This document shows, one piece after another, positions 7,204 through 14,462 of a DNA stretch of 40,367 bases (within the stretch, counting starts at the first letter, position 1; every line of letters begins with the position of its first letter). Made by a program: the position numbers and the translations under genes. The DNA comes from a virus: the IMG/VR virus record IMGVR_UViG_3300025395_000015, positions 1-40,367 of that record; one strand, 5' to 3'. The notes under the pieces were generated by a model. That model was given only the letters and a program-made list of their open reading frames with translations, was not told the origin of the DNA and ran no database searches.

Positions 7204-7560
7204 ATGAAAACAAGAACAGGATTTGTAAGTAATAGTTCATCCAGTAGCTTTGTAATAGTAGCAACGGACGAAATTATAAAAAGTGCCAAAAACAATCTTA
7301 CTAAATTTGGAATTGCGGTAGTAGAACATACTTGCAATTTCAAAAACGTTAACATTTTTGGAACAGAAGCAAAAGTAGCACACGGTACGATATATAGTGA
7401 TGAATTTGCTGAACATATAGTTTCCCAAGAATTAGAAAACTCTGAAAAAACTGGAGATGATGAATACTACGATATGTGCAATGCAGCAATATCTCAATGG
7501 GAAAAATTTAAAACTGAAATATCAAAAGCAAAAGGTTACGTAGGAGAAACGGATAATTAA
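7204..7560 (+). CDS. VSNSSSSSF-family protein 5
   Basis: 118 residues with the shared N-terminus followed by a private domain (ATDEIIKSAKNNLTKFGIAV onward). The first 48 bases closely match those of member 2, including the codon choices, whereas members 3 and 4 match each other. This suggests two sublineages of the cassette. The next gene starts two bases after its stop. Confidence 0.75.
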   Translation: MKTRTGFVSNSSSSSFVIVATDEIIKSAKNNLTKFGIAVVEHTCNFKNVNIFGTEAKVAHGTIYSDEFAEHIVSQELENSEKTGDDEYYDMCNAAISQWEKFKTEISKAKGYVGETDN

Positions 7561-7561
7561 T

Positions 7562-7981
7562 ATGTTTGATCATTATTCAACTCATAAATATTCAACCTCA
7601 TCATATTCTAATAGTGATGTGACGGTAACAGAAAACCGCGCACCAACAGATAAATCCATTGAAATTCTTCGAGAGATGGAAGAAAAAATTCTGAAGGATA
7701 TCGTATCTGCTGTGAAATTAGAATCAAATATTTTTAATGCATCATGGCATATCATTCAAAACCGTCTATCTTTTGGATACGATTTAATTTGTCGATTTGA
7801 ATTGAACGGCAAAGAATACGAGAATATCACTAAAATAGAAAATGGTAGTTGTCGTAATATGGAAGATGCGAGAGCTATAGTGCAGAAAGTTCAAAAATCT
7901 ATTACAGAAAAATTAGCGGAAATTATCACCATAGATTTAATAGAACAAAAAGGTAAAGAGTTGTTTCCTCAAAGATTCTAA
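7562..7981 (+). CDS. Protein of unknown function, 139 aa
   Basis: Begins with a Ser/Tyr-rich stretch (FDHYSTHKYSTSSYSNSD), followed by a predicted helical, charged region. It follows the VSNSSSSSF array with the one-base junction TAA-T-ATG. It lacks the shared peptide and I do not recognise the family. Confidence 0.6.
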   Translation: MFDHYSTHKYSTSSYSNSDVTVTENRAPTDKSIEILREMEEKILKDIVSAVKLESNIFNASWHIIQNRLSFGYDLICRFELNGKEYENITKIENGSCRNMEDARAIVQKVQKSITEKLAEIITIDLIEQKGKELFPQRF

Positions 7982-7982
7982 T

Positions 7983-8231
7983 ATGATTCACGAACTAAAA
8001 ATTTGGCCTGAATATTTCCAACGAGTCGCAGAAGGTATTAAAACTTTTGAAATACGGAAAAACGATAGAAATTTTAAAGTTGGTGATATCTTATTATTAA
8101 AAGAATATAAACCAACAGAAGAAACATATACAGGAAGAGAATTCACAGTAGAAATAACGTATGTTTTAGATTATTTTAATAACGGTTATGTGGTAATGTC
8201 GATAAAACCTTGGAGGATCAAACCATGCTAA
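7983..8231 (+). CDS. DUF3850 / ASCH-like small protein
   Basis: 82 residues matching the phage DUF3850 pattern: HELKIWPEYFQRV near the start, KTFEIRKNDRNFKVGD, a central YTGREF and a closing VVMSIKP. DUF3850 belongs to the ASCH/PUA-like superfamily, for which RNA or nucleotide binding is proposed. It starts one base after the previous stop and converges with the kinase-like gene on the other strand, overlapping by 4 nt. Confidence 0.8.
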   Translation: MIHELKIWPEYFQRVAEGIKTFEIRKNDRNFKVGDILLLKEYKPTEETYTGREFTVEITYVLDYFNNGYVVMSIKPWRIKPC

Positions 8232-8848
8232 TGTCCGACTTTATAAAAATCTTCATAAACGCTCTTAGTTAATCCAAAATCCACTAATACTACAGCAGGT
8301 TCACCATCTCTTATAACTTCTCCGTATGATGAAATTCTATCTAAATCTCCAACAATCATATCATAATCAAATATTAGATTAGTTAGATTTATCAAAAAAT
8401 TATTATCATCCAATTTTTTCATAACTTCAGGAGAAAGTTTAATTCCATATTTTTCTCCTCTCTTTGTATTTATATAATCTTTTATTATTTTTATATCAAT
8501 TCCAGTTATTTGTTTGAATCTGCTTGGTGATATTTTCTTAGCGAATTCCATTTCTACATAATAATCCTTTGGATCAGCTTCAAAAGTTTTCGCACAAATA
8601 TCGTAAGAATCTAGATAATATTCACTTTCTACGCTATTCTGTGCCAAACCTTTACGATTTTTCGCAATCTTTAATACCTTTTCATCATCAACTTTATATA
8701 CTACTCTTGCACTTCCGCTTGCAATTTTCTGTAATCTTTCATTTGCATATCTCAACTTTCCCGCATAACTCTTAATATTTTCAAACTCAGGAAATCTAAA
8801 AGAACTTGGATACGCCATTTCTTGTATGTATTGATCAAACTTGTTCAT
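8228..8848 (-). CDS. Protein-kinase-fold-like late protein
   Basis: 206 residues. GSARVVYKVDDEKVLKIAKN (45-64) resembles a glycine-rich loop plus the VAIK lysine (K60), and VDFG (189-192) resembles the metal-binding DFG motif, so a small kinase-like fold is likely. No convincing HRD catalytic loop is seen, though GDLDR upstream of DFG might substitute, and it could be a pseudokinase. The N-terminus MNKFDQYIQEM resembles a T4 capsid-targeting sequence with an IQE site. The late promoter TATAAATA lies 6 nt upstream, so virion packaging is plausible but inferred. Confidence 0.6.
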   Translation of the reverse strand: MNKFDQYIQEMAYPSSFRFPEFENIKSYAGKLRYANERLQKIASGSARVVYKVDDEKVLKIAKNRKGLAQNSVESEYYLDSYDICAKTFEADPKDYYVEMEFAKKISPSRFKQITGIDIKIIKDYINTKRGEKYGIKLSPEVMKKLDDNNFLINLTNLIFDYDMIVGDLDRISSYGEVIRDGEPAVVLVDFGLTKSVYEDFYKVGH

Positions 8849-8854
8849 TAATAC

Positions 8855-8862
8855 TATTTATA
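8855..8862 (-). promoter_or_regulatory. T4-type late promoter (consensus)
   Basis: A perfect TATAAATA, 6 nt before the ATG at 8848. It is back to back with the plus-strand late box at 8872, nine bases away. Confidence 0.75.
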
Positions 8863-8871
8863 CATTCTAAC

Positions 8872-8879
8872 GATAAATA
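8872..8879 (+). promoter_or_regulatory. T4-type late promoter
   Basis: GATAAATA, 5 nt before the ATG at 8885; divergent partner of the box at 8855. Confidence 0.65.
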
Positions 8880-8884
8880 ATAAT

Positions 8885-9232
8885 ATGACATTCAAAGAGT
8901 ATAGTGAAGAAAAACATCCTCCAATAGATTTTGCAACATTAAGAGCACAATCCCTTCAAGATAATTCAAAAAGGAAATTCTGTGTGCAATTCGTCGATTA
9001 TTACAAAAATTACGTAAAAGATTATACTGAAGCAAATAATCTAAAAACTGCGCTAATCAATGTAATATCAAAAGCATTTAACGAAAAAAAGATCGTAGGA
9101 TGTCCAACAATCGGTAGAGCAATCAGCGTAATAACTAAAAATCCTACCAACTTCGAAGCTAAAGTAACTGACCTAAAACATAATATATCTTTCAAGGATT
9201 CAAAACTTAAAAGAGCACTAGATAAACATTAA
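8885..9232 (+). CDS. Late protein of unknown function, 115 aa
   Basis: A basic protein beginning MTFKEYSEEKHPP, similar to capsid-targeting N-termini of T4 internal proteins (MKTYQEFIAE). It carries a late box 5 nt upstream. The rest (KAFNEKKIVGCPTIGRAISV) is not recognised. It converges with the minus-strand gene at 9229 and overlaps it by 4 nt. Confidence 0.6.
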   Translation: MTFKEYSEEKHPPIDFATLRAQSLQDNSKRKFCVQFVDYYKNYVKDYTEANNLKTALINVISKAFNEKKIVGCPTIGRAISVITKNPTNFEAKVTDLKHNISFKDSKLKRALDKH

Positions 9233-9627
9233 ATCCTAACTGGTGCTTTGGTAACTGTATAATTTCCTTTCACAATAACTTTTGATACTTGTTTCGATGT
9301 TATATTATCACTAGTTTTTTCTACATCCGCTAACATATATCCAACATTCTCAAATAATGGTTGTTTTATATTATGCGTCAATAAAACCCCAATTTTTTCT
9401 CCAAGATATAAATCAATTCCCTTCTCTAATTCATTAATAGCAGTAGAAGGAGAATCAATTACTATATTCGTTATTCTCTGGTTGTCAAGAATTAAATCAA
9501 AATCAATCGCATCCATCTCGAAGTCATAATTTAACAATAACTCAATAGTATGATATAAACTATGATCAGAACTACTCTCATAAATCAGTTCATAAGTATT
9601 TGACAACTTTTGATGATCAATATTCAT
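9229..9627 (-). CDS. Late-operon protein of unknown function, 132 aa
   Basis: An acidic protein and the last gene of a three-gene minus-strand late operon. Its ATG follows the previous stop by one base. An IYES site near residue 15 fits the [L/I]xE pattern of its neighbours. No known domain recognised. Confidence 0.6.
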   Translation of the reverse strand: MNIDHQKLSNTYELIYESSSDHSLYHTIELLLNYDFEMDAIDFDLILDNQRITNIVIDSPSTAINELEKGIDLYLGEKIGVLLTHNIKQPLFENVGYMLADVEKTSDNITSKQVSKVIVKGNYTVTKAPVRI

Positions 9628-9628
9628 T

Positions 9629-9817
9629 TTACTTTTTATATTCTTTGATTATCTCATTAAAGGTATTCTGGAACTTCTTACGACGATTTGTAAGAACTTC
9701 AGATTCTTTAACAGGTTCTTCTATAGATTCTGTAATAGGATTTGATGATTTATATACTTCTACTGCTGCCATATAAATATCGCCTAAGTTATTAATGTCT
9801 TTTTTAGAGTGTTTCAT
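9629..9817 (-). CDS. Small late-operon protein, 62 aa
   Basis: Begins MKHSKKDINNLGDIYMAAVE, clearly similar in pattern to the next upstream gene (KKNDLQQLSEMYTGMLQE), and ends in a basic coil (NRRKKFQNTFNEIIKEYKK). It is the middle gene of the operon, four bases after the upstream stop. It is probably a short virion-associated protein; function unknown. Confidence 0.6.
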   Translation of the reverse strand: MKHSKKDINNLGDIYMAAVEVYKSSNPITESIEEPVKESEVLTNRRKKFQNTFNEIIKEYKK

Positions 9818-9821
9818 ATGA

Positions 9822-10253
9822 TTAAACTTGTACTGATGGGAGCAACCTCATTATTCTTGCTAAATTCTTTGCTTGTGCAACACTTGAGCAAGGGTATTTT
9901 TTACCATCTACTGATAATACAAATGGGTGGGTAGCAAGCGATTCAGTATTGCGACAAATTAGTGCATTAGGCTTATCTTTATTTTCGTGGATAGAACCAT
10001 TTATAATATCAGCTTTCATTTTCTCGAATGTATGTGCAGAGTCGTCCCTGTCACTAGTGTAGTAGGTTTTATCTTCGTTATATTTAGGTTTCCCATCAAC
10101 GATATCATACCATTTAATTACGTATTCTCCGGTGTCTGGTTTCTTAGTTAATGAAATCTTAACATCTCCTGCGGAATACGACATAATCGCTTCTTGTAAC
10201 ATTCCTGTATACATTTCACTAAGTTGTTGTAAATCATTCTTTTTCATGCTCAT
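9822..10253 (-). CDS. Late protein with capsid-targeting-like N-terminus, 143 aa
   Basis: The start is placed at MSMKKNDLQQLSEMYTGMLQ because TTAAATA lies exactly 5 nt upstream; a longer frame exists but would run through the promoter. The N-terminus contains LQE-A, an ideal T4 prohead-protease type site. The rest forms a small beta-rich domain (GDVKISLTKKPDTGEYVIKW) and a helical end. First gene of the minus-strand late operon. Confidence 0.65.
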   Translation of the reverse strand: MSMKKNDLQQLSEMYTGMLQEAIMSYSAGDVKISLTKKPDTGEYVIKWYDIVDGKPKYNEDKTYYTSDRDDSAHTFEKMKADIINGSIHENKDKPNALICRNTESLATHPFVLSVDGKKYPCSSVAQAKNLARIMRLLPSVQV

Positions 10254-10258
10254 ACTAT

Positions 10259-10266
10259 TATTTAAT
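10259..10266 (-). promoter_or_regulatory. T4-type late promoter
   Basis: ATTAAATA, 5 nt before the ATG at 10253; divergent to the box at 10293. Confidence 0.6.
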
Positions 10267-10292
10267 GAAATTTGTAAAGTTTTCAATAATAG

Positions 10293-10300
10293 TATAAATA
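10293..10300 (+). promoter_or_regulatory. T4-type late promoter (consensus)
   Basis: A perfect TATAAATA, 6 nt before the ATG at 10307. Confidence 0.75.
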
Positions 10301-10306
10301 ATACTA

Positions 10307-11212
10307 ATGAATTTCGAAAATTTAGTAATGTTTTATCTGGAAGAAAAAGAATCACAAACAGATTCGAAAGAGTTTAAGGCGTGGTTTGGTAATTCTAAAG
10401 TAATAGATAAACATGGCAATCCACTTAAAGTATATAAAGGTATGTATCCATTTCATCCTGATACTAATGAACCACTATATTCGATTGATAGGCAATCTGA
10501 GTTTCCCACGTTTGATTCTAATGACAAAAAAGGAGTGAAAATATCAGGATTTTTCACTGATGATCCTGTAGTTGCACAGAAATTTTGCTATAGTAAATCA
10601 TGTGCAATATTTCCAGTATATTTAAGCTTACAAAATCCTTATATAATTGATGCTAAAGGTGAATTTGCAGGAAAAATACAATTCGGTACCACTGGAAAAC
10701 CATTTAGAGATGCGATTAATAGTGGAAAATATGATAGTGTGATTATTAAAAACACTAAAGATGAAGGAAATGTATATATAACATTAAAAGCAAATCAGAG
10801 TAAGAGTGCTATCGGAAATATTGGAAAATTTGATATTAACAGCCCAAATCTCCATGAAAACAAAGAAGTTGAATTTGGAGATAGTAAGATACAACAAGTG
10901 GTTTATCATGGAACTGGAAAATCTTTTAGGAAATTCAATCTAAAACATACTACGCAAAATATTATATGGTTCACAAATAATAGAAAAGCAATCGAATCAG
11001 GAGAAAGTGGAGCGCATGGAAAAGGATATATTCTAAGTTTGCTTGTAGATATTAAAAATCCTGCTGGTTGGGATGAATATGAGAAATTAGGGTTGGGACA
11101 ATTAAGAAATCAAGGTTATGATGGAGTGATTTTGCCTAATGGTGATGAAACATATGATGGATTTGTTTTTTCTCCAAACCAAATAAAAATTATAAAAAAG
11201 GAAAAAATATGA
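10307..11212 (+). CDS. Tandem ADP-ribosyltransferase-like protein (ART-PolyVal type)
   Basis: The protein has 301 residues. Residues 18-180 match the polyvalent-protein ART pattern: KEFKAWFGNSKVIDKHGNPL, then GFFTDDPVVAQKF (81-93), PVYLSLQNPYIIDAKG (103-118), YDSVIIKN and the closing KSAIGNIGKFDINSPN (166-181). A second, shorter ART-like unit follows: VVYHGTGKSF (198-207), IKNPAGWDEY, GYDGVILPNGDE (270-281) and VFSPNQIKII (287-296). Such enzymes transfer ADP-ribose from NAD to proteins; T4 Alt does this to RNA polymerase after injection. The N-terminus (MNFENLVMFYLEEKES) has an LEE site, and a consensus late promoter precedes it. Packaging and injection are inferred. Confidence 0.75.
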   Translation: MNFENLVMFYLEEKESQTDSKEFKAWFGNSKVIDKHGNPLKVYKGMYPFHPDTNEPLYSIDRQSEFPTFDSNDKKGVKISGFFTDDPVVAQKFCYSKSCAIFPVYLSLQNPYIIDAKGEFAGKIQFGTTGKPFRDAINSGKYDSVIIKNTKDEGNVYITLKANQSKSAIGNIGKFDINSPNLHENKEVEFGDSKIQQVVYHGTGKSFRKFNLKHTTQNIIWFTNNRKAIESGESGAHGKGYILSLLVDIKNPAGWDEYEKLGLGQLRNQGYDGVILPNGDETYDGFVFSPNQIKIIKKEKI

Positions 11213-11826
11213 AATTTGATGAACTAATAGAATCTTTATATGATAGTTTTCACAACGAAGCAACAGAAAATTATACTGAACATAAAACTTTAGTTGTTAT
11301 AGATGTCCAAAAAGAATATCTAAATCATTTTAAATATTTCCTAAATGATTTTGTGGATGTTCTTAACAGATTTCAAGGCAACATTCTTTACTTCTTTAAT
11401 GGTCCCGATTTAGGATTTGAAACTGAACAAGAAATGATATATTGGTTGTTTGATAATGGAGTTGAGGAAGATGTAATAAATAGGATTTCGTTCCGACCAA
11501 AGGTATATGCATTCTTTCGTAATTGGATGGATATGGGATTAGATCGAGATATACTAATAAAATGTATCCGATATATGGAATTGCATGGGAAAAATGATTC
11601 CAGAGATGTTACCGAAGAAGAATGGAGAAATTTGCTTGGAGAAGATTACGAAGATATTATAGAAAGAGATATGATCAACCTTCCTGATATCGACCTACAA
11701 GAATTAAAAAATATGCAGCCATTTTATCTTTGCGGTGGTGGAAGAAACGAATGTTTAGAAGAATTTCGAATTTTTCTGGATGCTTTTAACGTTCAATATC
11801 ATATTATAGAGAAATTGGTTTATTAA
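11209..11826 (+). CDS. Isochorismatase-like (cysteine hydrolase fold) late protein
   Basis: 205 residues. TLVVIDVQKEYL (27-38) gives the DxQ strand typical of isochorismatase-like hydrolases, and CGGGRNECLEEF (175-186) places C182 where the nucleophilic cysteine would lie. The middle is unusually long and acidic. The N-terminus MKFDELIESLYDSF contains LIE-S, the same targeting-plus-cleavage pattern as other late genes. It overlaps the ART gene by 4 nt and shares its transcript. Substrate unknown; the family call rests on two motifs. Confidence 0.5.
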   Translation: MKFDELIESLYDSFHNEATENYTEHKTLVVIDVQKEYLNHFKYFLNDFVDVLNRFQGNILYFFNGPDLGFETEQEMIYWLFDNGVEEDVINRISFRPKVYAFFRNWMDMGLDRDILIKCIRYMELHGKNDSRDVTEEEWRNLLGEDYEDIIERDMINLPDIDLQELKNMQPFYLCGGGRNECLEEFRIFLDAFNVQYHIIEKLVY

Positions 11827-11864
11827 TTCTTACAACAAAAACCAGAAGAAATTAAAAGTTTTTG

Positions 11865-11893
11865 TTGACATTTCTACTGTCTTCGTGCATACT
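11865..11893 (+). promoter_or_regulatory. Early-type promoter, leaderless spacing
   Basis: TTGACA, 17-nt spacer, CATACT, then 6 nt to the ATG at 11900. Confidence 0.65.
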
Positions 11894-11899
11894 CCTAGC

Positions 11900-12850
11900 A
11901 TGAATTTAAACCTAGAACAAAGCAGCGGATTACAGAGAGTGTCCAACATCATTGTTCCCGATATCTTCTTCCAGAGGATTAAAACTGGAGTGGAAGTGTT
12001 TGATGAACTTTTTGGTGGCGAAGGCATTATCCCTTGTTTGACCTTCACATTGGCTGCGGAGGCCGGGTCAGGAAAATCCACTCTACTTTTGCAACTTTTG
12101 AATATCTTGGATAAACAAGGCAAAAAGTGTGCATACGTTTCAGGAGAAGAAAGTGTATTCCAAGTCTCTTTTAGTAGCAAACGTCTTGGGGTTGATGTTC
12201 CTATTGCAAATATTCAAAACATTGATGATATTTGCAAACTTGTGGAAACTGAACATTTAGATTTTCTCATTATTGATTCTATTCCGTCTCTTACTACTAC
12301 CGAAAAAATGAATAGTAGAAAGAAAGAAGAATATATATCGAATAAAATCGTGGAAACTGCAAAGAAATTTAATTGCGTCATTGGTTGTATCTTGCACATG
12401 ACTAAAGCAGGAATGTATAAAGGCAGCACGATCCTTCCACATTCGGTGGACCTTACCTGTCTTATGCGGAAGGATGAATTTAATCTTTCTTATCGTAATT
12501 TAGAAGTTACCAAGAATCGTTTTGGTCGCCCTGTGGAACTTACGTTAGAAATGACTGAGGCTGGATTTGACCTTTCTCGTGCTATTGATGATGTTGCAAT
12601 TGCCGCAGAACCAACTAAAAAATCCGCAGTAACCAGCAAAAAACCAAAGGAGTCTCGTATGGATATTTATAAGAGAGAAATGTTGGAAACTATGAGTAAA
12701 AACAACAACCAAATTACTCCTAATATGTTTTCTGTATGGTTTTGTGTGGGTATTCAAACTATTAACAATGTTTTGCGTAGTTTGATCTGCGAAGGTAAAG
12801 TGATCAAAACTGGCAGAGGAGAAAATACTGTCTGGAAAATTGTTAGTTGA
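11900..12850 (+). CDS. RadA-like recombination ATPase with C-terminal winged helix
   Basis: 316 residues. The RecA-type core resembles bacterial RadA/Sms: Walker A AGSGKST (55-61), the SGEES segment (81-85), Walker B DFLIIDS (121-127), HMTKAG...STILPHSVD (166-184) and the RadA hallmark KNRFG (205-209). The N-terminal zinc finger and C-terminal Lon-like domain of RadA are absent. In their place residues 248-316 form a winged-helix-like module that is duplicated in the next gene. RadA promotes branch migration during recombination; a role in phage recombination or replication is likely. The start follows the leaderless promoter; a GTG upstream would overlap the -10. Confidence 0.8.
   Translation: MNLNLEQSSGLQRVSNIIVPDIFFQRIKTGVEVFDELFGGEGIIPCLTFTLAAEAGSGKSTLLLQLLNILDKQGKKCAYVSGEESVFQVSFSSKRLGVDVPIANIQNIDDICKLVETEHLDFLIIDSIPSLTTTEKMNSRKKEEYISNKIVETAKKFNCVIGCILHMTKAGMYKGSTILPHSVDLTCLMRKDEFNLSYRNLEVTKNRFGRPVELTLEMTEAGFDLSRAIDDVAIAAEPTKKSAVTSKKPKESRMDIYKREMLETMSKNNNQITPNMFSVWFCVGIQTINNVLRSLICEGKVIKTGRGENTVWKIVS
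12638..12849 (+). repeat. Winged-helix module, copy 1
   Basis: Encodes KPKESRMDIYKREMLETMSK and what follows. It is closely matched at DNA level by the 3' part of the next gene (from about 13122), with near identity over the first 80 bases. Confidence 0.8.
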
Positions 12851-12874
12851 TTTCTAAATAACTCAAAATATAAT
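12847..12874 (+). promoter_or_regulatory. Early-type promoter overlapping upstream stop
   Basis: TTGATT, 16-nt spacer, TATAAT, 6 nt, ATG. The TGA of the RadA-like gene lies within the -35 box. Confidence 0.75.
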
Positions 12875-12880
12875 ACAAAA

Positions 12881-13333
12881 ATGGATTACTATAATGATGA
12901 AGTGGATAGATTGGATTACCTATACAGATGCGTAGGAAATGAAGAGGAAAAAATGGAACAAGCACAATCTGATATTAGAGATTTGCAAGAAACCATACAA
13001 ACTATGCAAGAAGATATAAACAACCTAAAAAACATATTTAAAACTATGATAGGTTCTGCTATAACTCTAACACTAACGGAAAGCGGATTATCTATTAAGA
13101 AGGAAATAGACCCAATCATAGAGAAAACACCAAAAGAATCTCGTATGGATATTTATAAGAGAGAAATGTTGGAAACTATGAGTAAAAACAACAACCAAAT
13201 TACTCCTAATCTGTTCTCTGCATGGTTTTGCGTCGATATTAATATAATTAATAAAGTTCTAAGAGAATTAATCAAAGAAGGTAAAATAATTAAAGAAGGT
13301 CGAGGAGAAAATACTGTCTGGAAAATTGTATGA
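12881..13333 (+). CDS. Coiled-coil protein with winged-helix module shared with RadA-like gene
   Basis: 150 residues. Residues 20-55 form a probable coiled coil (EEEKMEQAQSDIRDLQETIQ), followed by a hydrophobic patch and, from about residue 84, the same winged-helix module as the upstream ATPase (PKESRMDIYKREMLETMSKN, ending GRGENTVWKIV). It has no ATPase core. It could bind the same DNA or partner as the ATPase and act as an adaptor or competitor; that is inference. It overlaps the next gene by 4 nt. Confidence 0.65.
   Translation: MDYYNDEVDRLDYLYRCVGNEEEKMEQAQSDIRDLQETIQTMQEDINNLKNIFKTMIGSAITLTLTESGLSIKKEIDPIIEKTPKESRMDIYKREMLETMSKNNNQITPNLFSAWFCVDINIINKVLRELIKEGKIIKEGRGENTVWKIV
13122..13332 (+). 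repeat. Winged-helix module, copy 2
   Basis: Second copy of the module, about 480 bases downstream of the first. The 3' half has diverged more than the 5' half. Confidence 0.8.
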
Positions 13334-13971
13334 ACTTATATCCTTGGGAGTATTTTAATTTGAAAACTCCGTCACCAATTAATAACATATATACATTCAC
13401 CAAAGAATTAACTGGAGATAAATGTGAATGTGAGTATAGTATATTAAACGATGCTCCGATGTGGGTTAATATTCCGTTTCATAACAATATTATATACTAT
13501 AATAACAAATATATGTTAGCAAAATATATGGTATATCACGAATATGCGCATATTTTATGTAACGATACAATTTATAAAAAATTCAATCCAGAGAACGCAT
13601 CTAAAAAACTTATATTTCTTATCTTAGCAGAATATAATGCAATAAAAACTGCACTAAAATTGGCACATAAACATAAAGATACTGAATCTGTAATTGATAC
13701 TATACTTTCAATATTTATTTATATGATATCATCGAAATATGATGAAAGAACTGAACATTACATAGCAAGAAAATGGTTACTATATGATTATGAATTCTTA
13801 AAAATAGTGAAGCAATATTATGATATAGAAACATTATTAAAATACGCTAATATATGGGAAAATATAATAGAAAAATCTCACAAGCAAAAACTTAAGAAAT
13901 GTATTAATAAATTATCTTTGTATGATAAAATTGTTTTTAGATTGAATGTTTTTAAAAAATATGAATATTAG
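13330..13971 (+). CDS. HExxH metallopeptidase-like protein
   Basis: 213 residues. MVYHEYAHILCND (67-79) contains HEYAH (70-74), the zinc-binding helix of many metallopeptidases. A third ligand cannot be assigned. The C-terminus LNVFKKYEY is nearly the same as that of an otherwise unrelated protein at 15469-15990 (LNPFKKYEY). It overlaps the winged-helix gene by 4 nt and is presumably cotranscribed. Confidence 0.55.
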   Translation: MNLYPWEYFNLKTPSPINNIYTFTKELTGDKCECEYSILNDAPMWVNIPFHNNIIYYNNKYMLAKYMVYHEYAHILCNDTIYKKFNPENASKKLIFLILAEYNAIKTALKLAHKHKDTESVIDTILSIFIYMISSKYDERTEHYIARKWLLYDYEFLKIVKQYYDIETLLKYANIWENIIEKSHKQKLKKCINKLSLYDKIVFRLNVFKKYEY

Positions 13972-13994
13972 AATTTGATTTGTGATATATTTAA

Positions 13995-14002
13995 GATAAA
14001 TT
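13995..14002 (+). promoter_or_regulatory. Possible late promoter, one mismatch
   Basis: GATAAATT lies 5 nt before the ATG at 14008, the late-gene spacing. A TTGATT 16 nt before TAAATT makes an early-type reading equally possible. Confidence 0.35.
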
Positions 14003-14007
14003 AATAT

Positions 14008-14418
14008 ATGAACCCAATAGATCAAGCATATATTAAAGGTATAGATTTTGCCATAACCCAAGTAGAAACAGCACTAAAAAACATTCTAACATATTCTAAT
14101 TCTCCTTCTCTCGTTGGGTCTAAACTTTCTTTCCTTGAACCAGTGAGAGAAATAAAAAAAGCGTTTGAATCTGTATCAATTCCTTCTCCTTGTTGTTCTC
14201 CTGTTCCTATTGACACAACGGAATTGGATATTATTAAGGCAGAGAATACCAAACTTAAAGAGAAAAATGATGTATATTCTGCTCTTTGTGCGGATATTCT
14301 TCAAAATACAAAGGCTAAAAGAGTTCGGGAGCAAATTATCGCTGCCTTGATGCGAAATGAAGGCAAGATAATAGATCAATCAGAACCAAGTAATGATGAA
14401 TTAGTGGAAAAAAATTAA
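14008..14418 (+). CDS. Protein of unknown function, 136 aa
   Basis: An N-terminal helical region (QAYIKGIDFAITQVETALKN), a Pro/Ser/Cys linker (SIPSPCCSPVPID) and a coiled-coil segment (DIIKAENTKLKEKNDVYSAL). No family recognised; the coiled coil suggests oligomerisation. Confidence 0.55.
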   Translation: MNPIDQAYIKGIDFAITQVETALKNILTYSNSPSLVGSKLSFLEPVREIKKAFESVSIPSPCCSPVPIDTTELDIIKAENTKLKEKNDVYSALCADILQNTKAKRVREQIIAALMRNEGKIIDQSEPSNDELVEKN

Positions 14419-14426
14419 AATAGTTC

Positions 14427-14455
14427 TTGCTTTCTGCCGAGGTTTCATGTAATAT
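14427..14455 (+). promoter_or_regulatory. Early-type promoter
   Basis: TTGCTT, 17-nt spacer, TAATAT, then 7 nt to the ATG at 14463. This rules out an upstream TTG start, which would lie on the -35 box. Confidence 0.55.
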
Positions 14456-14462
14456 CCCCAAC

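Noticed and set aside
5285-7254. Five spaced repeats as a CRISPR array
   Set aside because: The repeated unit is the coding start of each gene, with 350-600 bases between copies and no palindromic repeat or uniform spacer.
9822-10355. Upstream extension of the late gene to an ATG at 10355
   Set aside because: The added 34 residues are encoded by the late promoter region and by the antisense of the divergent ART gene.
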